Assembly: GCA_964494505.1 (NCBI GenBank)
Contig: CAZBRO010000029.1
Coordinates: 1-64,000, forward strand
Direction of reading: 5' to 3'
Source: CAIYRG01 sp964494505
GTDB lineage: Bacteria > Pseudomonadota > Alphaproteobacteria > Micropepsales > Micropepsaceae
Length of the DNA: 64,000 bases
The position numbers and the translations under genes are program-made. Below, one piece after another: positions 56,101 to 64,000 of the stretch. How positions within the stretch are numbered: position 1 is the first letter of the stretch; each line of letters starts with the position of its first letter. The notes under the pieces were generated by a model, which worked only from the letters and a program-made list of their open reading frames with translations, was not told the DNA's origin and searched no databases.

Positions 56101-56350
56101 ATACAGCACCTATCCCAACATGGCGCCGGCCCAGGTCTTCTTCGATCTGACGATTGGGTATCAGACCGGAGAAAAACCGGCGAACGAGTATCTGCGCAAT
56201 CTCGGCATCCAGTTCACCATCAACGACCTGTTCGACAAACCGCCGCCGTTCGAAGTGGGCGCCCGCGGCAACGGCTCCATTCGTGCCTTCGAAAACGCAT
56301 TCTCCGACCTGCAGCGGACCTTCACCCTCACTCTCACCAAGACCTGGTAG
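53132..56350 (+). CDS. Large TonB-dependent receptor
   Basis: 1072 aa, signal peptide up to GGARAQGQ. The TonB box/plug region begins EQVLITGSLIQGAAAVGVPV; the plug has VTEVLKTIPSLRIDAEASPT, LLLVNGLRWPP and IDVLSAGASATYGSDATAGV. The long barrel ends with LQRTFTLTLTKTW. This type is abundant in sphingomonad-like and other oligotrophic Alphaproteobacteria for polysaccharide or peptide uptake. No substrate genes are adjacent. A terminator follows. Confidence 0.94.
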   Translation: MNSTTSRLGTLLGTASFMAIAVAGGARAQGQMTAQAAPQMPPEQVLITGSLIQGAAAVGVPVSDIRPADIVETGKLTVTEVLKTIPSLRIDAEASPTYGGGTLSFLQNVQIHGLGTGSGVETLLLVNGLRWPPQNYSNDTVNPSIIPPIAIERIDVLSAGASATYGSDATAGVINVILRRGYDGAMSQVSVTTNPDIGYLAESAAQLYGKSWDGGNVTLSYSFTDNRNEPTSKRSYYTQDFTPWGLMDLTPRGSSLPAIAHVGNATNVAAAPGLTYLPAGESNANGTLFCANCFSVPAGQNGKSLTWASIIANPGIKNEFNPWAYADARPRQQQNAVTGTFDQQLTNDFFGLGPVALFADGFYSNQRGKQIYPSGQGQARAEQQTNLLVPTINPYYPVGAPSGVRVDYSFALEMPAIVTGGEVATHWDVGFNLDKLPFDWIGKLTYSMSDDRNYGDVANSINPKNLSAALGNVVTTTAIGTFVKPAAIPYLNVFCDPRSFTCNDPATLAYIAGYRLQHETFKVQETGFNFNGPVFDLPGGPLKLAIAGQTLREHWTYVNIENDNTDSTIVVTNTPSANWQYSYAFFGQADIPIFGEANAIPFFQSLVVELGYRYDKYNNLSDPVWTPKAAVNWDVGEGLTLRGSWGKSFRVPSFAENDPGGSRVAGYNPLGGFSNATNVALLDCKSVNGSPAGVAIPGSLTALLNPTCSTNPSLVQPGGVSVELSGNGAAALLRGHGLSPQHLSQWSMGFNFTPQQPILGINLSGLNLDASFFRLEFTGLIASNSLGQGPNDPVSFPRYTVIPRPDLPITAPENKSFLDLVTALSVFPQRSGFTFDPAFIPNIKFIQDIALTNLGSRVFSGIDFDGRYDFDLANVGLTNMGSINIGAAGFYETIDKSRATADQPLVSVFTGKDSGNHLQRVRYRLGWSDDTWSVTAFANYFGHGANTATLGVNFAGNNLIPGCFFTAASSSLPGSGAPGACYTGSPFYGPYSTYPNMAPAQVFFDLTIGYQTGEKPANEYLRNLGIQFTINDLFDKPPPFEVGARGNGSIRAFENAFSDLQRTFTLTLTKTW

Positions 56351-56365
56351 ATTTCAGCAGCATGC

Positions 56366-56405
56366 GAAAGGGCCGCGATCCATCGGGTCGCGGCCCTTTC
56401 GTTTT
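56366..56405 (+). terminator. Rho-independent terminator after the TonB receptor
   Basis: GAAAGGGCCGCGA (56366-56378) pairs with TCGCGGCCCTTTC (56388-56400), followed by GTTTT. A 13-bp perfect stem. Confidence 0.88.
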
Positions 56406-56542
56406 GGCCACGCTCAAGCCCGCGTCTCGGCGCAGCGTTAGGCTTTGCCCTACATGCCCGGGCGGCGAATCCGTACACAGAGCGATTTGAGGCGCATCTT
56501 CCGCGGATTTCGCGGTTTTCCTTCATCGTTTCCATACTGCGT

Positions 56543-57361
56543 GTGACGTCCTTACGCGCGCTTAATCATTATTTCAGCGTGCCGATGTCATATTCGCGGC
56601 CGTCGTTCCGCCGTAGCCCGCAGGATTTCATGCTCCGACCGCTCTACGCCACGCTACCCCTTGCCCTGCGCGACAATGCCGAGTGGACGTGGCGCGCATT
56701 CCGAAAGACCAAGGCCTACGATCTCATGGTCGCGATGCCGCTGCTGCTCTGGTACGGCGCCTCGGTCGGACAGGTGATTCCGTCGCTCGCGGCGAAGCTG
56801 CTGACGCTCGATCCGACGGCCATGGATTTCGCCTTCATCGTCTCGGTGCTGGTGGAGATGGCGAGCGTTGCGATCATCGTGCTGGCGCTCATCTGTCTCC
56901 TGATGCGCGGTCCTGCCCGGGCCAAGGCAAAAGGGGCCACGCCGCGCATCGCCGCCCTTGGGGGCAGCTATCTGGGCGTGGCGATCGTGTGGCTTCCGCC
57001 CGCCGCCATCGGTATCCCGCTGTCGCTTGTTTCGCTCGTCCTCATGCTCGGCGGCATCGGCTTTTCGTTTCTGTCGCTGATGCATCTCGGCCGCTCCTTC
57101 AGCCTGATGGCCGAAGCCCGCGCGCTGGTTACCGACGGGCCTTATCGCCTGATCCGGCATCCGCTCTATCTCGGCGAATTGCTGACGCTGGTCGGATTCA
57201 TGCTGCAATATATTTCGGCCTATGCGGTCGTGGTCGTGGGCCTGCAATTCGCCTTTCAGACCTACCGGATGCGGAACGAGGAACAGGTTTTGGCCTCGCA
57301 ATTCCCGGAATATGAAGGCTACCGCTCGCGCACCTATCGCATTCTTCCGTGGCTGTATTGA
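56543..57361 (+). CDS. Isoprenylcysteine carboxyl methyltransferase-like membrane protein
   Basis: 272 aa with about five hydrophobic segments. The ICMT/PEMT-like C-terminus is clear: GPYRLIRHPLYLGELLTLVG and EEQVLASQFPEYEGYRSRTY. Bacterial members are often SAM-dependent methyltransferases of lipids or small molecules. Start is uncertain: GTG 56543 and ATG 56585 are both possible. Confidence 0.75.
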   Translation: MTSLRALNHYFSVPMSYSRPSFRRSPQDFMLRPLYATLPLALRDNAEWTWRAFRKTKAYDLMVAMPLLLWYGASVGQVIPSLAAKLLTLDPTAMDFAFIVSVLVEMASVAIIVLALICLLMRGPARAKAKGATPRIAALGGSYLGVAIVWLPPAAIGIPLSLVSLVLMLGGIGFSFLSLMHLGRSFSLMAEARALVTDGPYRLIRHPLYLGELLTLVGFMLQYISAYAVVVVGLQFAFQTYRMRNEEQVLASQFPEYEGYRSRTYRILPWLY

Positions 57362-57475
57362 CGCCGCGCACTGGCTGGTCGCGAACGCCCGGCCATTGTC
57401 GCCCGTGCGGTGGATCATCATCCAACGCCGATATGAAGTAGGAGCTTTGGAGGCACGCCTCACCTCCTGAAGCCT

Positions 57476-59257
57476 TCACCGAAAGCTGTAGTCGTAGCCT
57501 TCCAACTGGCTCAACAGGTCCGGCGGTGCATCCGTGGCCGTGATGCGGCCCTCGACCCGAGGCGCCACCGGCGAGAATCTGCCCAGATATTCGCGCATGA
57601 TGTTGTGCATCGTGATGCCAGCCCGGCGCGGATTTGTCACGTTTTCCAGCCGGCAAAGCGTATCGACGGGATCGCCGGAGCGTTCGCACGCAGCGAGCCG
57701 ATAAGTCTTGTCAAGGTCGATGGGCCGGTCCGCGATTTTGATCCAGTTCACCCGCTTTCCAAAATCATTGCGCATCGTGAAATTGGCCGTCATGCCCTTG
57801 AAGCGCACGAGCCAACCGCCAAACCGCGAAGCTGGGTCTTTGGCAAAAACATTATCCAGTTCCTTTTCCAGCCAGTTCCACAGTTGCCGCCCGGTCGCTT
57901 CGCCATATTTGGCTTCGCTGTCTTCGGGGATCATGCTCCAGAGGTCGTCATTGGTGATCGGCGTCGGGGTCTTTCCATCGGCTGCGATCGGCGGGCAGAA
58001 GCGAAAGCCGTTGCTCAGCGCGACGTCGGGTTGCAATTTCCACATGATCGCGTCGGTGATCAGATTGTCCAACGGGTTCTCGATGACATAGTAACGGACA
58101 AGGGTTGTGTTCGTGCTTCCGACGACGGTACGAAGCCGTTCCCGATAAGGCGCGCTCACTTCGGCCACCAGGTCGAGCATGGCCTTGTCTGCCGGATATT
58201 TTTCCGGGTCTACTTCGAGAAGTTCGTAGTGGCTATCCTTGAGCTTGCCGTCTTCCAGGACCACGTCGAGACGCGCCACAAAGGAACCGAACGCTCCGGG
58301 TTCGGTCACGCGCGCATATTTGCCGGCAATCGGCTTGCGCACGCGTTCATGCGTGTCGGCGCCCAGGATGAAATCCACGCCTCTCACTTCGGGCTTGTTG
58401 GCAAGGTTTACCTGTTGCGCGAGCCCCATATGCGTCACCAGGAAAACCATTGCGCATTGTTCGTAATCGCGCAGTACGCGGATGTAGTCCGCGACGTTCG
58501 CTTCCGGTTTCGTGAATGCGATGCCGTAGCTGTAAGCCGGCGACTGACGGTTCGACGTCAGCGGGTCGTTGTATCCGATAAAACCTATCTTCGCCCCGCC
58601 CACTTGTCCGATCCAATAAGGCGGAAAGATAAGTTCGCCCTTGAGACCGGCGTTCGGATCGGAAGCGATCTGGGCGGTTGCCGGATACGGCGCGTGAAAC
58701 ATGTTCGCGCAGACCTTTTGCGCGCGATAGGCACCGAGGTTCTTCAGCATCATTTCCTTGCCGTAGATCACCTCCCAATTGCCGGGCAGCACGAGGTCGT
58801 AACCGATCCGGTCCATGAGGGGCACAAGCGCGCGGCCCTGACTCAGCGCCGCCACGCCCCCGCCCTGGAAGCAGTCGCCGCCATCGATCAGAATCGTGTT
58901 GCCGGGGTCCTCCGCCCGCAGCGTGTCGATCATGGTTTTGAGCACACCAAATCCACCGCGCTTCCTGTAGACGGCTCGCCGGTTCTCGTAGAAGAACTCG
59001 TCGTGGGTTTGCAGTTGCGCGTGGATGTCGGCCGTGTGCAGGATGGTAAACTTGCTGGCTTTGCCGTTCAGCACCGCCCTGCTTCTCACCAGTTCATCGC
59101 GCCCGTCGCGCGATGCAGCCGAGGCCACCACTGGGCCCATTGCAAGGCCCGCACCCAGCGCACTGAACAGACGCAGCATCTCGCGACGCTGGAAGCGGTT
59201 GCCGGGTTCGTTGGCGCTGTTGCAACCGTGGCCTGCAGGGTGTTTGGCGTCGCTCAC
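57476..59257 (-). CDS. 5'-nucleotidase/SoxB-like metallophosphoesterase, TAT-exported
   Basis: 593 aa. A twin-arginine signal (FQRREMLRLFSALGAG) leads to a calcineurin-type core: FTILHTADIHAQLQTHDEFF, ILIDGGDCFQGGGVAALSQG, VLPGNWEVIYG and FLVTHMGLAQQVN, with later VDFILGADTHERV. The C-terminal nucleotidase-like domain has IENPLDNLITDAIMWKLQPD and DVALSNGFRF. It is close to SoxB in layout (GNWEV in place of the usual GNHE), but no other sox genes are nearby. Either nucleotide hydrolysis or thiosulfate-type chemistry could apply. Confidence 0.85.
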   Translation of the reverse strand: MSDAKHPAGHGCNSANEPGNRFQRREMLRLFSALGAGLAMGPVVASAASRDGRDELVRSRAVLNGKASKFTILHTADIHAQLQTHDEFFYENRRAVYRKRGGFGVLKTMIDTLRAEDPGNTILIDGGDCFQGGGVAALSQGRALVPLMDRIGYDLVLPGNWEVIYGKEMMLKNLGAYRAQKVCANMFHAPYPATAQIASDPNAGLKGELIFPPYWIGQVGGAKIGFIGYNDPLTSNRQSPAYSYGIAFTKPEANVADYIRVLRDYEQCAMVFLVTHMGLAQQVNLANKPEVRGVDFILGADTHERVRKPIAGKYARVTEPGAFGSFVARLDVVLEDGKLKDSHYELLEVDPEKYPADKAMLDLVAEVSAPYRERLRTVVGSTNTTLVRYYVIENPLDNLITDAIMWKLQPDVALSNGFRFCPPIAADGKTPTPITNDDLWSMIPEDSEAKYGEATGRQLWNWLEKELDNVFAKDPASRFGGWLVRFKGMTANFTMRNDFGKRVNWIKIADRPIDLDKTYRLAACERSGDPVDTLCRLENVTNPRRAGITMHNIMREYLGRFSPVAPRVEGRITATDAPPDLLSQLEGYDYSFR

Positions 59258-59657
59258 AATCGTCTCATGCCGGGCAAGAATTCGCCGCGGCGGTTAGATC
59301 CGAGATAAAACCGTATTGTTCCTAACGCGCGGTTTTTTCAACTGTCGAATGCCCCATCCTCGCGTCCCCGCGCGACCATTCTAACCAAGTTGTACCTGCT
59401 GCCGACTCTTATGCCCTAATTATCAGGGGGGCGATGGTGAGATTCCGACGCAGCGCCCGGCGCAAACGCGATTCTGCCGCCCAATCATCGTCCTTCCGAA
59501 CACGCGCTGCTGTGAATCGACGCCGATCCTGAGTGGCAGTGGGAGCCATTGTCCCGTTTAACTGGCATGGATCCCATGCGGCGGGTACTATGCGCGGGGT
59601 AAACCCCGTCCGTCGCGATACAGTGCAGCCATCTCGACCAGTGAAGGAGCCGTTGCC
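59258..59657. other. Intergenic region between divergent genes
   Basis: 400 bases between two divergent genes. I see no gene, RNA or strong repeat; both promoters must lie here. Confidence 0.4.
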
Positions 59658-60632
59658 ATGATTCGACAGGCGCTTATGACGTTGACCCTCGCGCTGGCCG
59701 CGGGCCTCGGCGTCTCCCCGGTCGTCGCCCAGACTCCACCCAACACCGTTGCGCTGCAGCCGGCTCCCAACATCCCCGGCGTCATCGCCGGCGGCACGAT
59801 GCCGGAGGTGGTCATCAAGGGATTGACAAGCTCGGACGACCCGTTCTGGTTGCCGAATGTCGGCCTCATCTTCTCGGAGTCGCAGGCCAACCGCATCGTG
59901 CGGCTGGACGAGCACGACCAGCCCGTCACCTTCCTGGGCGATCTGCTCAACCCGCTCGGCATGACCTTCGACGCGAAGAACGGCGAGCTCGTTTCGATCC
60001 AAACGAAGCCCGGTTTCCTCGGACCTCGCGTCGTATGGCCGAAAGGGAAGGAGAGAATCATCGCTGACAATTACCAGGGGAAGAGCTTTGGCCGTCCCAA
60101 CGACATCGTCGCGGACCTCAAGGGCGGCCTGTACTTCACGGACCCTCCGGCCTCCGCGGTGTATTACGTGCCCCGCGGCGGCGCGATAATCCGCGTGGTG
60201 GAGGAAGGGATCAAATCTCCAAACGGCCTGCAGCTCAGCCACGACGAGAAGACGCTCTATGTGAACGACACCCAGGGCATCAACATCTACGCGTTCGACG
60301 TGCAGCCGGATGGGCGCCTCGCCAATCGGCGGGTCTTCGCCACCTATACAGGGCGCGACATGTCGCTGCCCCCGACGGCACCGCCGGTGTCGAGAGCCGA
60401 TGGGCTGGTCACCGATGACGACGGCCGGCTGTATGCGCTGACGGATTCGGGCATCGAGGTCTTAAGCCCAACCGGACAGCACCTCGGCGCCATCCCGGTC
60501 TGGTGCATCACGCGGCGCTGTCAGAACCTGGGGTTCGGCGGCCCCGACAAGCGGACGCTCTACGTGGCCGGTGGCGGCACGCTGCTTCGGATTCCGATGC
60601 TTACGCGCGGGTTCAGCGGCCGCGCAAAGTAG
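59658..60632 (+). CDS. SMP-30/gluconolactonase-like exported protein
   Basis: 324 aa with a signal peptide (LMTLTLALAAGLGVSPVVAQ). Beta-propeller blades include WLPNVGLIFSESQANRIVRL, FGRPNDIVADLKGGLYFTD and SPNGLQLSHDEKTLYVNDT; the Asn and Asp ligands of the calcium site of SMP-30 lactonases are present in these segments. Likely hydrolyses an aldonolactone or related ester in the periplasm. Confidence 0.88.
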   Translation: MIRQALMTLTLALAAGLGVSPVVAQTPPNTVALQPAPNIPGVIAGGTMPEVVIKGLTSSDDPFWLPNVGLIFSESQANRIVRLDEHDQPVTFLGDLLNPLGMTFDAKNGELVSIQTKPGFLGPRVVWPKGKERIIADNYQGKSFGRPNDIVADLKGGLYFTDPPASAVYYVPRGGAIIRVVEEGIKSPNGLQLSHDEKTLYVNDTQGINIYAFDVQPDGRLANRRVFATYTGRDMSLPPTAPPVSRADGLVTDDDGRLYALTDSGIEVLSPTGQHLGAIPVWCITRRCQNLGFGGPDKRTLYVAGGGTLLRIPMLTRGFSGRAK

Positions 60633-60678
60633 GCAGACTGTCCGCCAAAAATGGGAGTCCCCTTTACGGGTACATGAC

Positions 60679-62130
60679 CTAGAGCGGCACCTGCAAGACG
60701 CACTCCAAACCGCGTGGGTCGAAGTCTATCCTCTCTCCCTCGGTATTACCGAAGGCGTGCCCGATAAGTCGCGAGCCGAAACCTTTGTGCTCGGGTGGTT
60801 TGACGGGAGGACCGCCGCGTTCTTTCCAATGCAGCGTTACGCAAGGCCCTTCTGCGGATCGCGATTGTTTCCAGAGCACGCTGACGCGGCCGGTTTGATT
60901 CGATAGAGCGCCGTATTTGACCGCATTTGTCGCGAGTTCGTGCAACGTCATCGCAACCCTCAACGATCTGTTCGAATCCAGCCAGACATCGTCGGGACCT
61001 TCGATGAGGAAACGTTCGCGATGTTTTTCCTGGAAAGCATTGAGTACTGCGCCAATCACGTCCCGCAAGGACGCGCGATGCCATTGCTCCGACGTCAGGA
61101 GATCATGCGCACTTGCGAGCGATTGCAGCCGGGCGACGAATGCCGCGATTTCTTCCGCAGATGCGCTGCGGAGCGTTTGCATTGCTATGGCCTGCACCGT
61201 CGCGAGCGTATTCTTGACGCGGTGCTTCATCTCCAAGAGCAACAGCGTTTTCTGCTCTTGGCTGCGTTTCAGCTCGGTTATGTTACGGGCAACCTTCGAG
61301 GCACCTATGATTCTTCCGTTGGCGTCCTTGACCGGAGACACCGTGAGCGAAATATCGACCAGGCTTCCGTCCTTGCGCCGGCGAACTGTCTCGTAATGAT
61401 TGATCCGCTCGCCCAGCCTTATGCGTTGAAGAATGCGGACTTCCTCATCGAGCCGGTCCGGCGGAATCAATATGGTCACCGGCAGGCCGATGGTTTCTTC
61501 AGCGGTATAACCGAAGAGCCGCTCCGCCCCATTGTTCCAGCTGGAGATAACGCCATTCAGGTCCTTGCTGATGATTGCGTCGTCACAGGACTCGACGATC
61601 GAAGCAAGACGAAACGCGGACATCTCGGCTCGTTTGAGATCGCTGACATCCACCAACATATTGACCGCTCCGATGAGTCTGCCGGACTCGCCGTAAAGCG
61701 GTGTCGGATAGGGAATGAATGGCACACGGCTGCCGTCCGGACGTTCGGCGATAGCCTCCATGCCGCGAATCGGCCGTTCCTCTTTCAGCGCCAGTGCCAT
61801 GGGACATTGACCATGCGGCAAAGGCCGCCCGTCCGGCCAATAGAGTTTCCAGGAGCCGCACCACTCGCTCTTGCCCAGTTCCGGACGGCAGCCCCAAAGT
61901 GCCGCGGCGGCTTCGTTGAAATAGGTTATCCGCCCCTTGGCGTCGGTGGCGTAAATCGCGGCTGGAAGCTCGTCCAGGACCTTGCGAAAATATCCCTCGC
62001 TGCGAAGCGCCGTCACATCCGTTTTTCGCGGAAAAATAATTGGCTGGTCAAGCTCCAGCTCTGGCGTGTAACCGAGACGTTCACTCATATATTCCCCGAG
62101 CGCTTTGGCTGACACGCGATTATTCCCCAC
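60679..62130 (-). CDS. PAS-PAS-HWE sensor histidine kinase
   Basis: 483 aa, no membrane segment. Two PAS domains (about 45-160, including ELPAAIYATDAKGRITYFNE, and 175-295, including IVESCDDAIISKDLNGVISS) precede the HWE kinase core with His in LLLEMKHRVKNTLATVQAIA and the ATPase half with TLHELATNAVKYGALSN. The WxE residue region is VSVLWKQS. HWE kinases are common in Alphaproteobacteria and often take part in general stress signalling; no response regulator is adjacent. Confidence 0.9.
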   Translation of the reverse strand: MGNNRVSAKALGEYMSERLGYTPELELDQPIIFPRKTDVTALRSEGYFRKVLDELPAAIYATDAKGRITYFNEAAAALWGCRPELGKSEWCGSWKLYWPDGRPLPHGQCPMALALKEERPIRGMEAIAERPDGSRVPFIPYPTPLYGESGRLIGAVNMLVDVSDLKRAEMSAFRLASIVESCDDAIISKDLNGVISSWNNGAERLFGYTAEETIGLPVTILIPPDRLDEEVRILQRIRLGERINHYETVRRRKDGSLVDISLTVSPVKDANGRIIGASKVARNITELKRSQEQKTLLLLEMKHRVKNTLATVQAIAMQTLRSASAEEIAAFVARLQSLASAHDLLTSEQWHRASLRDVIGAVLNAFQEKHRERFLIEGPDDVWLDSNRSLRVAMTLHELATNAVKYGALSNQTGRVSVLWKQSRSAEGPCVTLHWKERGGPPVKPPEHKGFGSRLIGHAFGNTEGERIDFDPRGLECVLQVPL

Positions 62131-62528
62131 AATTCAACTGCTTGAACGCATCTTTGTTCCTTTCATGGGTGCTATTTTGTGCAGGTCATTTGGTGCGCCA
62201 TCGTGCAATCCCCCAATCTCCCCAACGCCCAGCCCCCTCTCTCCACGCTGCGATGGCCCCTCGTCATCCTGATAAGCGGTCTGCCTGACGCCGGCAGGCG
62301 TTACGGAAAGCAGCCATGGAACGCTTCCAACTGCGATTGCAGGCGGTGCGCTGCGGACTGACCGAATGCCAAAAATTGGCGATCGCGCTGTGTGGCCGAA
62401 CCTCGTTTTGGCCCCTGCCCCAACCCCGACGCCTTTACGAAACTCTTAGCATTGCGTGAGGCTGGTTTTCGCAACCGTTCCGGCGCGCCGCGGGTACCTT
62501 TTCCCTCGCTGAATGAGGAGGAACCACT
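62131..62528. other. Intergenic region upstream of the hemerythrin-like gene
   Basis: 398 bases without a gene I can support. It separates two divergent genes and should hold both promoters. Confidence 0.4.
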
Positions 62529-63215
62529 ATGATTGCTGCCCCGCGATATGACATGTACCGGCTCATCCATAAGGCCCTGCGCGTCTGCATGGCCGAAGCC
62601 CTTGCCGCCGTCGGACGGATGGATCCGGAGGACGACGGCGAGCGGAAAGCCGCTTTGGCGCAAGTCGGCGAGATGCTCGGCTATTGTCAGAGCCATTTGA
62701 AGAAAGAGGATGCCTTCGTCCACCCCGCCATGGAGGCGCGCGCCCCGGGATCGTCCGGGCAGACGTCCGGCGACCACACAAGCCACGTGCATTGGTTCCG
62801 GGATCTCGAAACCGCTGTCGTGGCCGTCGAACAGGCCGAGCACGAGACGAAAGCGGCCGCTGCCGCTGCGCTCTATCTCAGCCTCGCGCTATTCGTCGGC
62901 GAGAACTTCGTCCACATGCATGCCGAGGAGACTACGAACAACGAGGTGCTCTGGCGGACGTATAGCGACCCGGAACTGATTGCCATCGAGCAGGCGATCG
63001 TTGCCTCGCTGTCGCCGCAGGAAAAGGCGTTCTCGTTGCGATGGATGCTTCCGGTGCTGACCCCCGCGGAACGCGCCCAGATGCTCCGCGCCATGCGGCC
63101 GGCCATGCCGGCCGAAGCCTTTGCGGGCATTCTGGCGACGCTCAGGCCGTGGTTGAGCGACGTGAATTGGTGGAAGCTCACCGCAACGTTCGACGCGCCG
63201 GGCCTTGCGGTCTGA
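62529..63215 (+). CDS. Hemerythrin-like domain protein
   Basis: 228 aa from ATG 62529 after GAGGAGG. An all-helical protein with His and Glu spaced as in HHE domains: RLIHKAL, SHLKKEDAFVHPAMEA, HTSHVHWFRDLE and NFVHMHAEETTNNEVLW. The likely ligand set for a di-iron site is present. The C-terminal part (TPAERAQMLRAMRPAMPAEA) is not part of the core. Role may be oxygen, NO or iron sensing or storage. Confidence 0.8.
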   Translation: MIAAPRYDMYRLIHKALRVCMAEALAAVGRMDPEDDGERKAALAQVGEMLGYCQSHLKKEDAFVHPAMEARAPGSSGQTSGDHTSHVHWFRDLETAVVAVEQAEHETKAAAAAALYLSLALFVGENFVHMHAEETTNNEVLWRTYSDPELIAIEQAIVASLSPQEKAFSLRWMLPVLTPAERAQMLRAMRPAMPAEAFAGILATLRPWLSDVNWWKLTATFDAPGLAV

Positions 63216-63234
63216 TTTCCGAAGCGATTTTCGT

Positions 63235-64000
63235 TCAGGCACCGCCGCCCGGCATCTCGACCAGCTTGACCGGGCGGCGGACAACCAGCCGGAAACGGCC
63301 GCGCGCTGTCTTTTCCAGGCGCAGGAACGAGCAGCGCTCCGTCAATCGCCGCTCGAGCAGGATCAGGCGCGCCTCGAGATTCTCCGATAGCGAGGGGAGA
63401 CGGAGCCCCGGGTCGAGGCGCAATTCCCTGTTGGTGAACTCGTTCCGCCGGCCGGCCGCGTATTGGAGCAGCAGCTTCCAAATGATCGCACCCGCGACCC
63501 CTTTGATGAGATAGTCGTCGTCGATGAACACGCTTCCGTCGGCGGCATAATGGCGAATGACGGCGGGCGAACCCGAAGGGGGAGATATGTGCGTGCCGGA
63601 AACCGCACCCTCATCAGCCGCAGCCGTGCTCTGCTGAAGCGCCGACAGCGCCACGCCTAGCTGCGCCGTCACCGTCGCGAGCGCGTCTTCCTCGTCATAT
63701 CCGAAGCGCAGATCCTCCGCACTCTCGACGAACAGCACGCCGAACAATCGCCCGCCGGCAACGATCGGCACGGCGAGCTGGCTGTGGGGCTCGGCAAGGC
63801 CGGGCAAGGGGATCTTCGCCTCGATCGCGCCCGGCAATCCGACGGCGGCGCTGCTTTCCTGAATCGCCCGGCTGTAGACGTAATCGGAGGCAAAATGACT
63901 GATCCGGATCGGGGTGCGCTCTCGCGCGGCGACTCCGACGATGCCATCTCCGAGCGCAATCTCAGAGCCTACGCCGGAGACATCATAGCCTGAGCTGGCG
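63235..64000 (-). CDS. GAF-domain protein (N-terminus beyond the window)
   Basis: The frame is open to the right edge: 255 residues visible, start not seen. It begins within a GAF domain (ALGDGIVGVAARERTPIRIS, AVPIVAGGRLFGVLFVES, EEDALATVTAQLGVALSAL) and ends with a wHTH-like or compact domain with EFTNRELRLDPGLRLPSLSE and LEARLILLERRLTERCSFLR. Likely a cytoplasmic small-molecule or light-sensing regulator. It is convergent with the hemerythrin-like gene (20-base gap). Confidence 0.75.
   Translation of the reverse strand, partial: ASSGYDVSGVGSEIALGDGIVGVAARERTPIRISHFASDYVYSRAIQESSAAVGLPGAIEAKIPLPGLAEPHSQLAVPIVAGGRLFGVLFVESAEDLRFGYDEEDALATVTAQLGVALSALQQSTAAADEGAVSGTHISPPSGSPAVIRHYAADGSVFIDDDYLIKGVAGAIIWKLLLQYAAGRRNEFTNRELRLDPGLRLPSLSENLEARLILLERRLTERCSFLRLEKTARGRFRLVVRRPVKLVEMPGGGA

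Overview
The window is about 60 percent GC and looks alphaproteobacterial. It has ATGA-type translational overlaps, frequent GTG and TTG starts behind strong GGAGG sites, a Urt-type urea transporter, HWE and HisKA_2 histidine kinases, large TonB-dependent receptors and a GH3-family enzyme. I cannot name the genus; a soil or rhizosphere Rhizobiales or Micropepsales-type organism would fit. Both ends cut through genes (urtA on the left, a GAF-domain gene on the right).

Layout. (1) 1-5225: urea ABC transporter urtABCDE, with two strong hairpins between urtA and urtB, followed by a lone NMT1-type binding protein (5408-6397) and a hybrid histidine kinase (6621-9260). (2) 9726-32133: an accessory block between a 5' fragment of tRNA-Arg(CCU) and the intact tRNA-Arg(CCU) at 32134-32210. 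Its left part carries a biuret-hydrolase-type nitrogen cluster: two isochorismatase-fold amidohydrolases, a cupin, an NCS2 permease, an outer-membrane protein and a GntR regulator with a palindromic operator candidate. It is followed by a stand-alone DUF4157 (eCIS core) protein and a TAT-exported amidohydrolase. The right part is a graveyard of mobile-element pieces: a GGDEF-EAL gene running into a TraG-type ATPase fragment, a replication-relaxation gene, a vestigial type I-C CRISPR, a two-component pair with a duplicated PAS domain, an ABC ATPase tail, an exosortase-type acyltransferase with a nonsense codon, a frameshifted HNH nuclease, a small ORF with an in-frame stop, a perfect 21-bp palindrome, a ParB piece and a second broken coupling-type ATPase. 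No integrase is visible. (3) 32260-64000: ordinary chromosome. It holds periplasmic enzymes, a TonB receptor-YfiR-CHASE8 kinase-response regulator operon, an M16 peptidase, molybdate genes (modA, ModE-type HTH, molbindin), a translationally coupled penicillin-acylase/GH3 pair, small exported proteins, a 1072-aa TonB receptor, an ICMT-type protein, a SoxB/5'-nucleotidase-type protein, a gluconolactonase-like protein, an HWE kinase, a hemerythrin-like protein and a partial GAF protein.

How the genes fit together. The left side suggests acquisition of poor nitrogen sources: urea import by Urt, plus hydrolysis of biuret-like compounds by the island cluster under a GntR repressor. No urease or allophanate hydrolase is in the window. 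The least expected arrangements are a YfiR protein paired with a CHASE8 histidine kinase instead of the usual diguanylate cyclase, and a GH3 acyl-amide synthetase coupled to an Ntn-type amidase. The island records repeated insertion and decay: two reading frames run into truncated transfer ATPases, and at least five genes are broken by single-base changes or truncation.
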